NCBI GenBank assembly: GCA_902610655.1
Contig: CACLWL010000002.1
Coordinates: 50,499-114,498 of the forward strand
Origin: an uncultured Pelagibacteraceae bacterium
Lineage (GTDB): Bacteria; Pseudomonadota; Alphaproteobacteria; Pelagibacterales; Pelagibacteraceae
Reading direction: 5' to 3'
Length of the DNA: 64,000 nucleotides
This document shows, piece after piece, positions 17,635 to 25,962 of this stretch. Under the pieces are notes generated by a model. That model did not search any database. It was given only the letters and a program-made list of their open reading frames with translations, and was not told the origin of the DNA. The first letter of the stretch is position 1. The number at the start of each line of letters is the position of its first letter. A program made the position numbers and the translations under genes.

Positions 17635-19369
17635 TCTAAAAACAGTTTTAATTTCAGCATTACTATTAAGTTTTGCAAGTTATGCAAACGCAGTTGATAT
17701 ACCTACTGTAGATGATTTAAATAAACAAGTTCCACAACTTCCTACTGAGAAAGAACCAGATGCATCTGAAAATTTAGGTGGAATTAATAAAAATGTTTTA
17801 GAAAGTGATAAAGAAAAAATATTAAAGGTTTTAGTTAAAGATTTTAAAATAGATGGAAATAAGAGATATGATAATGAAACACTTAAGGGTTTAATTAAAG
17901 AAAATATCAATAAAGAACTTGATTACGATGCTCTTCTTTATGTTACTACCATAATATCCAACTATTATAGATCTGAAGGATTTCTAGCCACAGCTTACCT
18001 TCCACCACAAGATATAAAAAATGGTATAGTAGAAATTAAAATTACCGAAGCAGTGTTGGGTAAAATTACTTTTAATGTTGATGAAAAAAAAAAGTTAAAT
18101 ATATCAAAGGAAAAAATTCGAAAAAAAATTCTTTACAAAGTTTTAGATGGCGGAGGTTTAAATATTTCTCAATTAGATAAAAATATAAGAAACTTTAACA
18201 GAACACCTGGAATTAATGCGATAGCACAACTCGAAGAAGGAAAAGAATTTGGTGAAACAGATATTGTAATTACAGCAAGCAATACTAAAACAATTACTGG
18301 ATCTTCCTTGGCCGATAACTCTGGTTCTCGATCTTCAGGAACTGGCAAACTTACAAATACTATAAACATTGATGGTTTATTTAATATAGGAGATAGGTTT
18401 ACTTTCACAAATGTTGCAACCGGAAATAATTTTCAAAAGGATAAACAAAAAGAAGAGTCCAATTATTATGCAATGTCTACTACATTCCCAATGGGTTATA
18501 ATGGTATGCAAGGTACGTTTAGACTTTCTAAGATGGAGTATAAACTATCAGCACCATTCGACTCGACTATGCCCTCAGGATATTCAACAGAATATAATTT
18601 TACTTTAACTAGACCATTAATTGAAAAACTTACCAAAAATCTTAATGCAACTTTTTTAGTGTCTAGGAATGACTACGTGAATAATTTAAGCACTGGAAAT
18701 AATAGCAACAAAGACATGACTAAGGCAACTTTTAATTTAGGATTTGATGGTACTGATACAAAATTAGGTGGAGGTGTAAATTATGGTCTTGTTGGAATTA
18801 CATTGGGAAATCTAGATTTAAAAGATAATTTATCAAATTACTCTACGGATCAAGCGGGAGCTGATAATAATGGCAGAAACTTAAAAGCTACATTTAATTT
18901 TAATCGTTTACAAAAAATTACAAATAAAACTAATATTTTATTGAAATTTAATGGGCAAGTAGCAGCTGATAATTTAGATGGTGGCGAACAATTAACTTTA
19001 GGTGGACCAAATGCTGTCAGAGCTTATGCTTCTAGTGAAGCAGCTGGAGATGCAGGTTTTACTACTGGTGTAGAATTAAAAAGAAATTTCTTTAATTTTC
19101 CAACTACACTTTTTTATGACTATGGACAAATTCGATTACATAAAAATAAATGGAGCGGTTGGAACTCAACAAATACAGATCTTAAAAATAAATATGCGTT
19201 AAAAGGCTGGGGTCTTTCTATGGATGTTCCAGTGTTTAATTTATTTACAGTTCAATTATCACATTCTAGAACAATAAAAGGAAATTCTGGAGCAGATAGT
19301 GATGGATTAGATGTTGACGGTTTAAGTTGGGATGGTAGAACTTTCATTACACTTAGTAAACAGTATTAA
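17618..19369 (+). CDS. TpsB outer-membrane transporter (ShlB/FhaC/HecB family, POTRA plus Omp85-like barrel)
   Basis: Signal peptide, POTRA-like region (FKIDGNKRYDNETLKGLI), C-terminal barrel with LGGPNAVRAY motif; overlaps tpsA by 17 nt. Confidence 0.9.
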   Translation: MKRIINLKTVLISALLLSFASYANAVDIPTVDDLNKQVPQLPTEKEPDASENLGGINKNVLESDKEKILKVLVKDFKIDGNKRYDNETLKGLIKENINKELDYDALLYVTTIISNYYRSEGFLATAYLPPQDIKNGIVEIKITEAVLGKITFNVDEKKKLNISKEKIRKKILYKVLDGGGLNISQLDKNIRNFNRTPGINAIAQLEEGKEFGETDIVITASNTKTITGSSLADNSGSRSSGTGKLTNTINIDGLFNIGDRFTFTNVATGNNFQKDKQKEESNYYAMSTTFPMGYNGMQGTFRLSKMEYKLSAPFDSTMPSGYSTEYNFTLTRPLIEKLTKNLNATFLVSRNDYVNNLSTGNNSNKDMTKATFNLGFDGTDTKLGGGVNYGLVGITLGNLDLKDNLSNYSTDQAGADNNGRNLKATFNFNRLQKITNKTNILLKFNGQVAADNLDGGEQLTLGGPNAVRAYASSEAAGDAGFTTGVELKRNFFNFPTTLFYDYGQIRLHKNKWSGWNSTNTDLKNKYALKGWGLSMDVPVFNLFTVQLSHSRTIKGNSGADSDGLDVDGLSWDGRTFITLSKQY

Positions 19370-19914
19370 TGAATAAGATTATTTTTGTTATTTTATTTCT
19401 TCTTTTAGGATCAAAATTATTAATTGCAGATGATAAATCTCCACCAAAGGTAACAACTCAACAATATGATAATTGGACTTATCAATGTGTTGAAAGTGGT
19501 AAAGATAAAAATTGTGAGGTAAGTCAAACAATTAGAATTCAAAATACTAATATCAATTTTTCGGTAACATATACAAAGTTCATAGATGATAAAAAAAATA
19601 AAATTCAATTAATAACAATTATTTCACCTTTAGGGATCGATTTAAACAAACAACTTTCACTTCGTTTTGATAATGAAGAGGAAGTAAATCTTCCTTGGTC
19701 AAGTTGTGAACAAATCGGATGTCTTGTATTTTTATCAAAGGGATCAGGTAATTCTGAGATGGATAATATTTACGACAAAGTCTATAAAAAATTTATTTCT
19801 GGAAATCTTTTAGAGATAGGAGTTTTAGGTTATGCTACAAAGCAACCTTTGGTAATACAATCAAATTTAACTGGGTTTAAAAAAGCAACGGATAAACTTA
19901 ATTCAGAAAATTAA
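19369..19914 (+). CDS. Invasion-associated locus B (IalB)-family periplasmic/secreted protein
   Basis: Signal peptide, YDNWTYQCVESGKDKNCEVSQTI motif and second Cys pair (SSCEQIGC); TAATG overlap with tpsB stop. Confidence 0.75.
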   Translation: MNKIIFVILFLLLGSKLLIADDKSPPKVTTQQYDNWTYQCVESGKDKNCEVSQTIRIQNTNINFSVTYTKFIDDKKNKIQLITIISPLGIDLNKQLSLRFDNEEEVNLPWSSCEQIGCLVFLSKGSGNSEMDNIYDKVYKKFISGNLLEIGVLGYATKQPLVIQSNLTGFKKATDKLNSEN

Positions 19915-19936
19915 AAGTAAACCTCTCACACAAAAT

Positions 19937-20581
19937 CTAATCAATAAATTTTAATGATTTTATAAAATCAGGTCTAAGAACATAGTTTGACTTGTTACCA
20001 GTTTTAATTTTTTTTAAAGAATCTAATCCAAGTATTACTTTTCCTATCGGGGTATATTCACCTTTGTATATAGGGATATCTTTAAGAGTTATAAAAAATT
20101 CACTATCTTCTGAGTTGAAATTATCCCCTCTAGCCATTGCAACTGAACCTACAGTAAAATTAAAATTTTCATCTATTTCTGATTTTAAATTTCCCAATCC
20201 TGAGCTACCACTTCCAACTTTGAAATAATTTATATTATTGATATTTCCATATTCTAGGTCCCCCGCCTGTACCAATGTATCTTCTATAACTTTGTAAAAA
20301 GCTGAATTGTCATATAGACCTTTGTTAATTAAAAATTTAAATCTCTCGACGGCTTGTGGAGAAGTTTGAGGATATAATTCTATTACAACAAGTCCACATT
20401 CAACTTCCATTAAAACGATATTTTCTCTTTTCTCGAAATTTTCTTTTTCTAAATTTATATTATCAATGAAAAGGCATTTATTTTTTATTAAGAAAAAAAA
20501 ACTAAAAGAAAAAATTCCTAAAAAAATTAAAAAAAATAACAAAATTTTTTCTGACTTTGAAGCTTTTATTTTTTTAATCAT
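19937..20581 (-). CDS. Membrane-anchored cyclophilin-type peptidyl-prolyl cis-trans isomerase
   Basis: N-terminal TM; LYPQTSPQAVERFKFLINKGLYDNSAFYKVIEDTLVQAGD; GSVAMARG. Confidence 0.85.
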   Translation of the reverse strand: MIKKIKASKSEKILLFFLIFLGIFSFSFFFLIKNKCLFIDNINLEKENFEKRENIVLMEVECGLVVIELYPQTSPQAVERFKFLINKGLYDNSAFYKVIEDTLVQAGDLEYGNINNINYFKVGSGSSGLGNLKSEIDENFNFTVGSVAMARGDNFNSEDSEFFITLKDIPIYKGEYTPIGKVILGLDSLKKIKTGNKSNYVLRPDFIKSLKFID

Positions 20582-21313
20582 TTAAAATATTGTTTCATCT
20601 ATTTTTCTAATTGAGTTTTTTATAAAGTTTATTTTTTTTTTAAGTGTTTTATCCTTTTCGGATAATTTTATTAGAGCGTTCTCTTTTTTTATAATAAAAC
20701 TATAAATTTCAGCCATATCCTCGGAAGGTATAGTTTTTGAATATTCTGTAATAAATCCATTACCCTTTTTAATTACATCTAAACCAACGTTATCTGTGCA
20801 AGTTGAACATCCCGCATATTTAAATGACGCATAATTAAAACTTCTCCAAATCTTTTTATCAAATAAATCAGGATTACTGTCATATATCATGTGAAAAACT
20901 TCATGATGAATTACCCTTTCAAAATACTTTGGATTAAAATTTATATCCAAAATTAATGTTCTTTTTTGTTTATCTGGTATGCCAGCGGTTTGAATACCTG
21001 AAATTGATAAATTTTCGCACAATACCACAAATCGAAGATTATTTTTTTTAAGGAATTCATGACTATAAATATCTAAGTTTTTTTTTACTATTTTGTACTT
21101 GTTGTTAAGATTATTTTTTTCTACTTTATCACACACTATATTTTGAGTAGCTCCAATAATAAAATTTTCTTTTGTATTAAAATACTTAATTTTATTTTTG
21201 CTATTTAGATCTAAAACTTCCAAATTTGGAATTTTTAATAAATTAAATATTTCATTTGCATATAGTGTGGAATAGCAAGAGAAAAATATAAAAATAATTA
21301 GAAGAAATCTCAT
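20582..21313 (-). CDS. Secreted zinc metallopeptidase-like protein (HExxH)
   Basis: Signal peptide; HHEVFHMIYDS zinc motif followed by GFITEYSKTIPSEDMAEIYSF downstream Glu-containing motif. Confidence 0.6.
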   Translation of the reverse strand: MRFLLIIFIFFSCYSTLYANEIFNLLKIPNLEVLDLNSKNKIKYFNTKENFIIGATQNIVCDKVEKNNLNNKYKIVKKNLDIYSHEFLKKNNLRFVVLCENLSISGIQTAGIPDKQKRTLILDINFNPKYFERVIHHEVFHMIYDSNPDLFDKKIWRSFNYASFKYAGCSTCTDNVGLDVIKKGNGFITEYSKTIPSEDMAEIYSFIIKKENALIKLSEKDKTLKKKINFIKNSIRKIDETIF

Positions 21314-21375
21314 TTTAAAAATATAAATGATATTCGATTTAATTTAGTTGTGGTACATTTAAATTTATAAAACAA

Positions 21376-22335
21376 ATGAATAAAAAAAAAGATCCTATGC
21401 AGCCTATAAGTGGAACAAAGGTTCCAAGATTTGCTGGTCCAAGTACTTTTGCTAGACTTCCTGAATTAAGAGATGTTGAAAGTTGTGACATCGCGATAGT
21501 AGGTATACCTTTTGATGCTGGAACTAGTTACAGGCCCGGTGCCAGATTTGGCCCTCAAAGTATTCGACAAGCATCTAGACATTTAAGAACTAATTACCAT
21601 CCAAATTACGATGTTGAACCATTTAAAGTGCAACAAGTTGCAGATGCTGGTGATATTACTTGTAATCCTTTTAATATTAATGAAGCAATTAAACAAATTG
21701 AAATAGGAGCTTTGGATTTACTTAAAAAAACCAAAGGTATTATAAGTCTTGGCGGAGATCATACAATTGCCTTTCCTTTGCTTAGAGCTATGAATAAATT
21801 TAATAAAGGTCCAGTTGCCTTAGTACATTTTGATGCGCATCTAGATACTTGGGATACTTACTTTGGAGCTCCATATACTCATGGAACACCTTTTAGACGA
21901 GCAAGAGAAGAAAATTTATTTTTAGACGATGCATCCATGCATGTAGGTATTAGGGGTCCACTTTATAGTAGAGAGGACTTAAAAAATGATGAAAGTTTTG
22001 GTTTTAAAATTATTCATTGCGATGAGTTTCAATCGCAAGGTATTGATAAAATTGTTCATAGGATAAGAAAGAGAGTAGGCAATAACCCCTTATATTTATC
22101 TATTGATATTGATGTTTTGGATCCAGCATATGCACCTGGAACTGGTACACCCGAAATTGCAGGTATGACATCAAGAGAAATGGTAAATGTTATAAGAGGT
22201 CTATCAGGTATGAATATAATATCTGCAGATGTAGTAGAAGTTGCACCTGCATATGATCATGCAGAAGTAACTTCATTAGCTGCAGCCACAATTGTATACG
22301 AACTTACAAACTTGTTTGCAAAAGTAAAAAGATAG
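21376..22335 (+). CDS. speB: Agmatinase / ureohydrolase family
   Basis: SLGGDHTIAFP, HFDAHLDTW, SIDIDVLDPAYAPGTGTPE metal-binding motifs; substrate unproven. Confidence 0.85.
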   Translation: MNKKKDPMQPISGTKVPRFAGPSTFARLPELRDVESCDIAIVGIPFDAGTSYRPGARFGPQSIRQASRHLRTNYHPNYDVEPFKVQQVADAGDITCNPFNINEAIKQIEIGALDLLKKTKGIISLGGDHTIAFPLLRAMNKFNKGPVALVHFDAHLDTWDTYFGAPYTHGTPFRRAREENLFLDDASMHVGIRGPLYSREDLKNDESFGFKIIHCDEFQSQGIDKIVHRIRKRVGNNPLYLSIDIDVLDPAYAPGTGTPEIAGMTSREMVNVIRGLSGMNIISADVVEVAPAYDHAEVTSLAAATIVYELTNLFAKVKR

Positions 22336-22349
22336 GATAATTTTTAAAT

Positions 22350-23783
22350 ATGCAAGATAAAAAAAAATTCTACATTAATGGTAAATGGATTGACCCTGTA
22401 AAAGAAAGAGATTGTTTTGTAATTAATCCATCTACTGAAGAAAACTGTGCTGTGATTTCAATAGGTGGTAAAGATGATATAGATGCAGCTGTTCAAGCTG
22501 CTAAAAAAGCATTTGAAAGTTGGGCATTTACCTCTAAAGAAGAAAGATTAAAACTTCTCGAAACACTTTATGTTAATTATAAGAAAAGATGGGCAGATTT
22601 CGCCAATGCTATAACTATTGAGATGGGAGCCCCAAAAGATTTTGCTACAAAACTTCAGGCTGGTACTGGCGCAAGTCATATGAAATCTTTTATAAGATAC
22701 CTAAAAGAATTTAAATTTGAAAAACCATTAGGTGAACACGCTCCTAATCAAAGATTAATTTATGAGCCAAAAGGAGTTTGCGCATTAATAACACCTTGGA
22801 ATTGGCCAATGAATCAAGTCTGTTTAAAAGTTATGCCAGCATTATCAGCTGGTTGTACAATGATTTTAAAACCATCAGAGTTAGCTCCATTATCTGCCAT
22901 GATACTTGCTGAAATTATTGATGAAACCAAATTTCCCCCTGGTGTATTTAATTTAGTAAATGGAGATGGAGAAACAACGGGTAATGCATTAACTGGCCAT
23001 CCAGATGTAAATATGGTTTCTTTTACAGGTTCAACTAGAGCAGGTGTTTTAATATCAAAGAATGCAGCAAATGATTTTAAAAGGGTAAGCCTTGAATTAG
23101 GTGGTAAGGGAGCGAATATCATTTTTAAAGATGCGGATCAGGATGCTGTTGAAAGAGGAGCTACCAGATGTTTTAGAAATTCAGGACAGTCATGTAATGC
23201 TCCTACAAGAATGTTAGTAGAAAAGTCAATTTATAAAGAAACGGTAGATAAACTAATAAAATTCGCAAATGATTTTAAAGTTGATGATCCAACTAAAGAA
23301 GGCGATCATATTGGACCAGTAATATCTGAAACTCAGTATAATAAAATTCAAGGATTAATAAAAAAAGGAATAGACGAAGGAGCAAATTTAGTTGCTGGAG
23401 GCCTTGGTAAACCTGATGGTTTAACAAAAGGATATTATGTAAAACCAACAGTTTTTGTGGATGTGAATAACAAAATGGAAATTGCTCAAACAGAAATATT
23501 TGGACCTGTTTTATCAGTTATACCTTTTGAGAGTGAAGAGGAGGCAATTTCAATAGCAAACGATACAACGTATGGATTGACAAACTATATCCAAACCCAG
23601 GACCAAAATAAAATACATAGAGTTGCAAGAAAACTTAGATCAGGAATGGTTGATGTTAATGGGGCAGGAATTGCAGTTGATGCACCATTTGGAGGTTTCA
23701 AACATTCGGGTATTGGTAGAGAAGCAGGTAAAGATGGTCTTTTAGAATTTTTAGAAGTCAAATCTGTTGGAGGCTGGAGTTAA
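22350..23783 (+). CDS. Aldehyde dehydrogenase family protein
   Basis: ITPWNWPMNQV, ELGGKGANI, NSGQSCNAPTR active-site Cys. Confidence 0.92.
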   Translation: MQDKKKFYINGKWIDPVKERDCFVINPSTEENCAVISIGGKDDIDAAVQAAKKAFESWAFTSKEERLKLLETLYVNYKKRWADFANAITIEMGAPKDFATKLQAGTGASHMKSFIRYLKEFKFEKPLGEHAPNQRLIYEPKGVCALITPWNWPMNQVCLKVMPALSAGCTMILKPSELAPLSAMILAEIIDETKFPPGVFNLVNGDGETTGNALTGHPDVNMVSFTGSTRAGVLISKNAANDFKRVSLELGGKGANIIFKDADQDAVERGATRCFRNSGQSCNAPTRMLVEKSIYKETVDKLIKFANDFKVDDPTKEGDHIGPVISETQYNKIQGLIKKGIDEGANLVAGGLGKPDGLTKGYYVKPTVFVDVNNKMEIAQTEIFGPVLSVIPFESEEEAISIANDTTYGLTNYIQTQDQNKIHRVARKLRSGMVDVNGAGIAVDAPFGGFKHSGIGREAGKDGLLEFLEVKSVGGWS

Positions 23784-24961
23784 TTTGCTAAAGATTTATT
23801 TTTAACTCCTTCTAAAAAAGATAAACATTCTTTTATTTCACTTAACTCTATAAATTCATCTATTTTATGTGCTTGCTCAATCGATCCTGGTCCACAAACA
23901 ACAGTACTGATTCCAATTTCTTGAAATAATCCAGCCTCTGTTCCAAAAGATACAACTTCTCGCTCATTATCACCAGTAATGCTAGAAACAAACTCGCAGG
24001 CTTTTGAGTTTGTTACTCTGTTAAACCCAATTATCTCTCCAATTATTTTTTTTTTAATTGACGCATTTGGATATTTTTTTTTCATTTCAGTTAAAAGTTC
24101 GTTTGCATATTTATCAATTTCATTATTTAAATATACGCCATCTTCCTTATTAATAGGTCTTGTTTCCCAATTAACATGACATTTATCTGCTATAACGTTG
24201 TGAGCTATTCCACCAAAAATTCCACCGATTGATAATGTTGAGTAAGGTGGAGTAAATATTGAGTTTTTAGGTTCTCTATTCATTAACTCATTTCTTAATG
24301 ACATCAGTTTATTAACATATTTTGATGCATACTCTGCAGCATTAACGCCTTCATCCGGTTTAGAGCTATGACCAGCAAGACCTTCAAAGAAAGTTGTATA
24401 TTCATAACAGGCTTTATGAGAGTCTATAATTCTCATTTTTGTTGGTTCACCAACGATACAGATGCCATTTGTAATTTTTCTTTTTTTTAGTTCTTCAATT
24501 AATAAAGGTGCCCCAATACAAGCTGTCTCTTCGTCAAAGGTAAGAGAAAAATGTATATCTCTTGAAAGGTTTGATTTTGAAAATATTTCTGCAAAAGCCA
24601 ACGAACATGCTAGAAAACCTTTCATATCACAAGACCCTCTACCGTATAATTTATCTTCTTTAATTTCTGCAATAAAAGGATCTGTAGACCAACCTTTAGA
24701 AACTGGCACTACATCTGTGTGGCCTGATAAAATAATTGATTCAAGACCATTAGGTTTTTTTGCTTTTAAAGTTGCAAAAAGATTTACTCTTTTTTTTTCT
24801 TCATCAAAAACTTTAAAAGAAGAAGCACCACATTTTGTAAGAATATCCTCACAATAGTTTATCAAAGAGGAATTGTTTTCCCCCGAAATTGTTTTAAAAG
24901 ATATAAGATCTTTAAGAATCTTTATTGATTTTTCAAATAATATGTTGTCTATTTTCTGCAC
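23780..24961 (-). CDS. argE: Acetylornithine deacetylase (M20 family)
   Basis: LSGHTDVVPV, GRGSCDMKGFLA, EPTKMRIIDSHKA, SFGTEAGLFQ. Confidence 0.85.
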   Translation of the reverse strand: MQKIDNILFEKSIKILKDLISFKTISGENNSSLINYCEDILTKCGASSFKVFDEEKKRVNLFATLKAKKPNGLESIILSGHTDVVPVSKGWSTDPFIAEIKEDKLYGRGSCDMKGFLACSLAFAEIFSKSNLSRDIHFSLTFDEETACIGAPLLIEELKKRKITNGICIVGEPTKMRIIDSHKACYEYTTFFEGLAGHSSKPDEGVNAAEYASKYVNKLMSLRNELMNREPKNSIFTPPYSTLSIGGIFGGIAHNVIADKCHVNWETRPINKEDGVYLNNEIDKYANELLTEMKKKYPNASIKKKIIGEIIGFNRVTNSKACEFVSSITGDNEREVVSFGTEAGLFQEIGISTVVCGPGSIEQAHKIDEFIELSEIKECLSFLEGVKNKSLAN

Positions 24962-24983
24962 AAATTAATTATATATTATTATT

Positions 24984-25325
24984 ATGAAAGAACAAATAAC
25001 CTACAAAGATTTTGAAAAGATAGATATTCGTTTAGGGACTGTTATATCTGTGGAAAAAAATGAAAAAGCTAGAAAACCTTCGTTAGTATTAAAGGTTGAT
25101 TTTGGAAGTAAGGTAGGAGTTAAACAATCTTCTGCACAAATAACTCATTTTTATAACAAGGATAATTTAGTTGGAAAACAAGTAATAGGGGTATGTAATT
25201 TCCCTGAGAAAAATATTGCAGGTGTTGTTTCTCAAGCATTAATTCTTGGATCTATAGATAGTGAAGGTAAAGTAACACTAGTTCATCCCTCTCAAAAAGC
25301 TGATAATGGATTGCCAATAGCATAA
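24984..25325 (+). CDS. csaA: CsaA-like tRNA-binding-domain protein
   Basis: FEKIDIRLGTVISVEK OB-fold, QVIGVCNFPEKNIAGVVSQALILG. Confidence 0.85.
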   Translation: MKEQITYKDFEKIDIRLGTVISVEKNEKARKPSLVLKVDFGSKVGVKQSSAQITHFYNKDNLVGKQVIGVCNFPEKNIAGVVSQALILGSIDSEGKVTLVHPSQKADNGLPIA

Positions 25326-25328
25326 TAT

Positions 25329-25919
25329 ATGCATCCAGAAATATTGTCATTATCTTTATTTATGCTTGGTACAAGTTGTTCACCAGGTCCCAATAATATT
25401 GTTGCATCGTATTCTGGATTTAACTTTGGTGTAGCAAAAACATTTCCACACATGCTGGGAGTAATTTTTGGTTTTACCACAATGGTGTGTGTGCTTAATT
25501 TTGGTTTAATCAATATTTTTAAAATTTATCCTTTGATACAAGAAATATTAAAAATTTCTGGATCAGTTTTTCTTGTTTATTTGGCTTATAAAATTGCGTT
25601 TTCTAAAAATCAGAAAGAAAAAAAAAATGAAAGCCCCGTCAAGTTTTTTGATACATTCTTTTTTCAGTTTTTGAATCCAAAAGGTGTTATTGTTGGAATT
25701 ATTATTGTATCTACTTATGTAGAGAGTGGAAATAATTTTATTAATTATTCATTTTGGGTCATCTTGGTATCATTTGTTTGCGCACTTATTAGCATCACTT
25801 TTTGGACGTTTGTTGGTAAATTTTTTAGAAGATTTGCGACAAATGAGAAATTTATTAAGATCTTTAATTATGTTATGGCTTCACTTTTAATGGCTTGTAT
25901 TGGAACTTTTTATCTATAA
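25329..25919 (+). CDS. LysE/RhtB family amino-acid exporter
   Basis: SPGPNNIV motif, 6-TM pattern. Confidence 0.85.
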   Translation: MHPEILSLSLFMLGTSCSPGPNNIVASYSGFNFGVAKTFPHMLGVIFGFTTMVCVLNFGLINIFKIYPLIQEILKISGSVFLVYLAYKIAFSKNQKEKKNESPVKFFDTFFFQFLNPKGVIVGIIIVSTYVESGNNFINYSFWVILVSFVCALISITFWTFVGKFFRRFATNEKFIKIFNYVMASLLMACIGTFYL

Positions 25920-25962
25920 TTTGATACATAATTAGGACTAAATAATCTATAAGATATAATTT

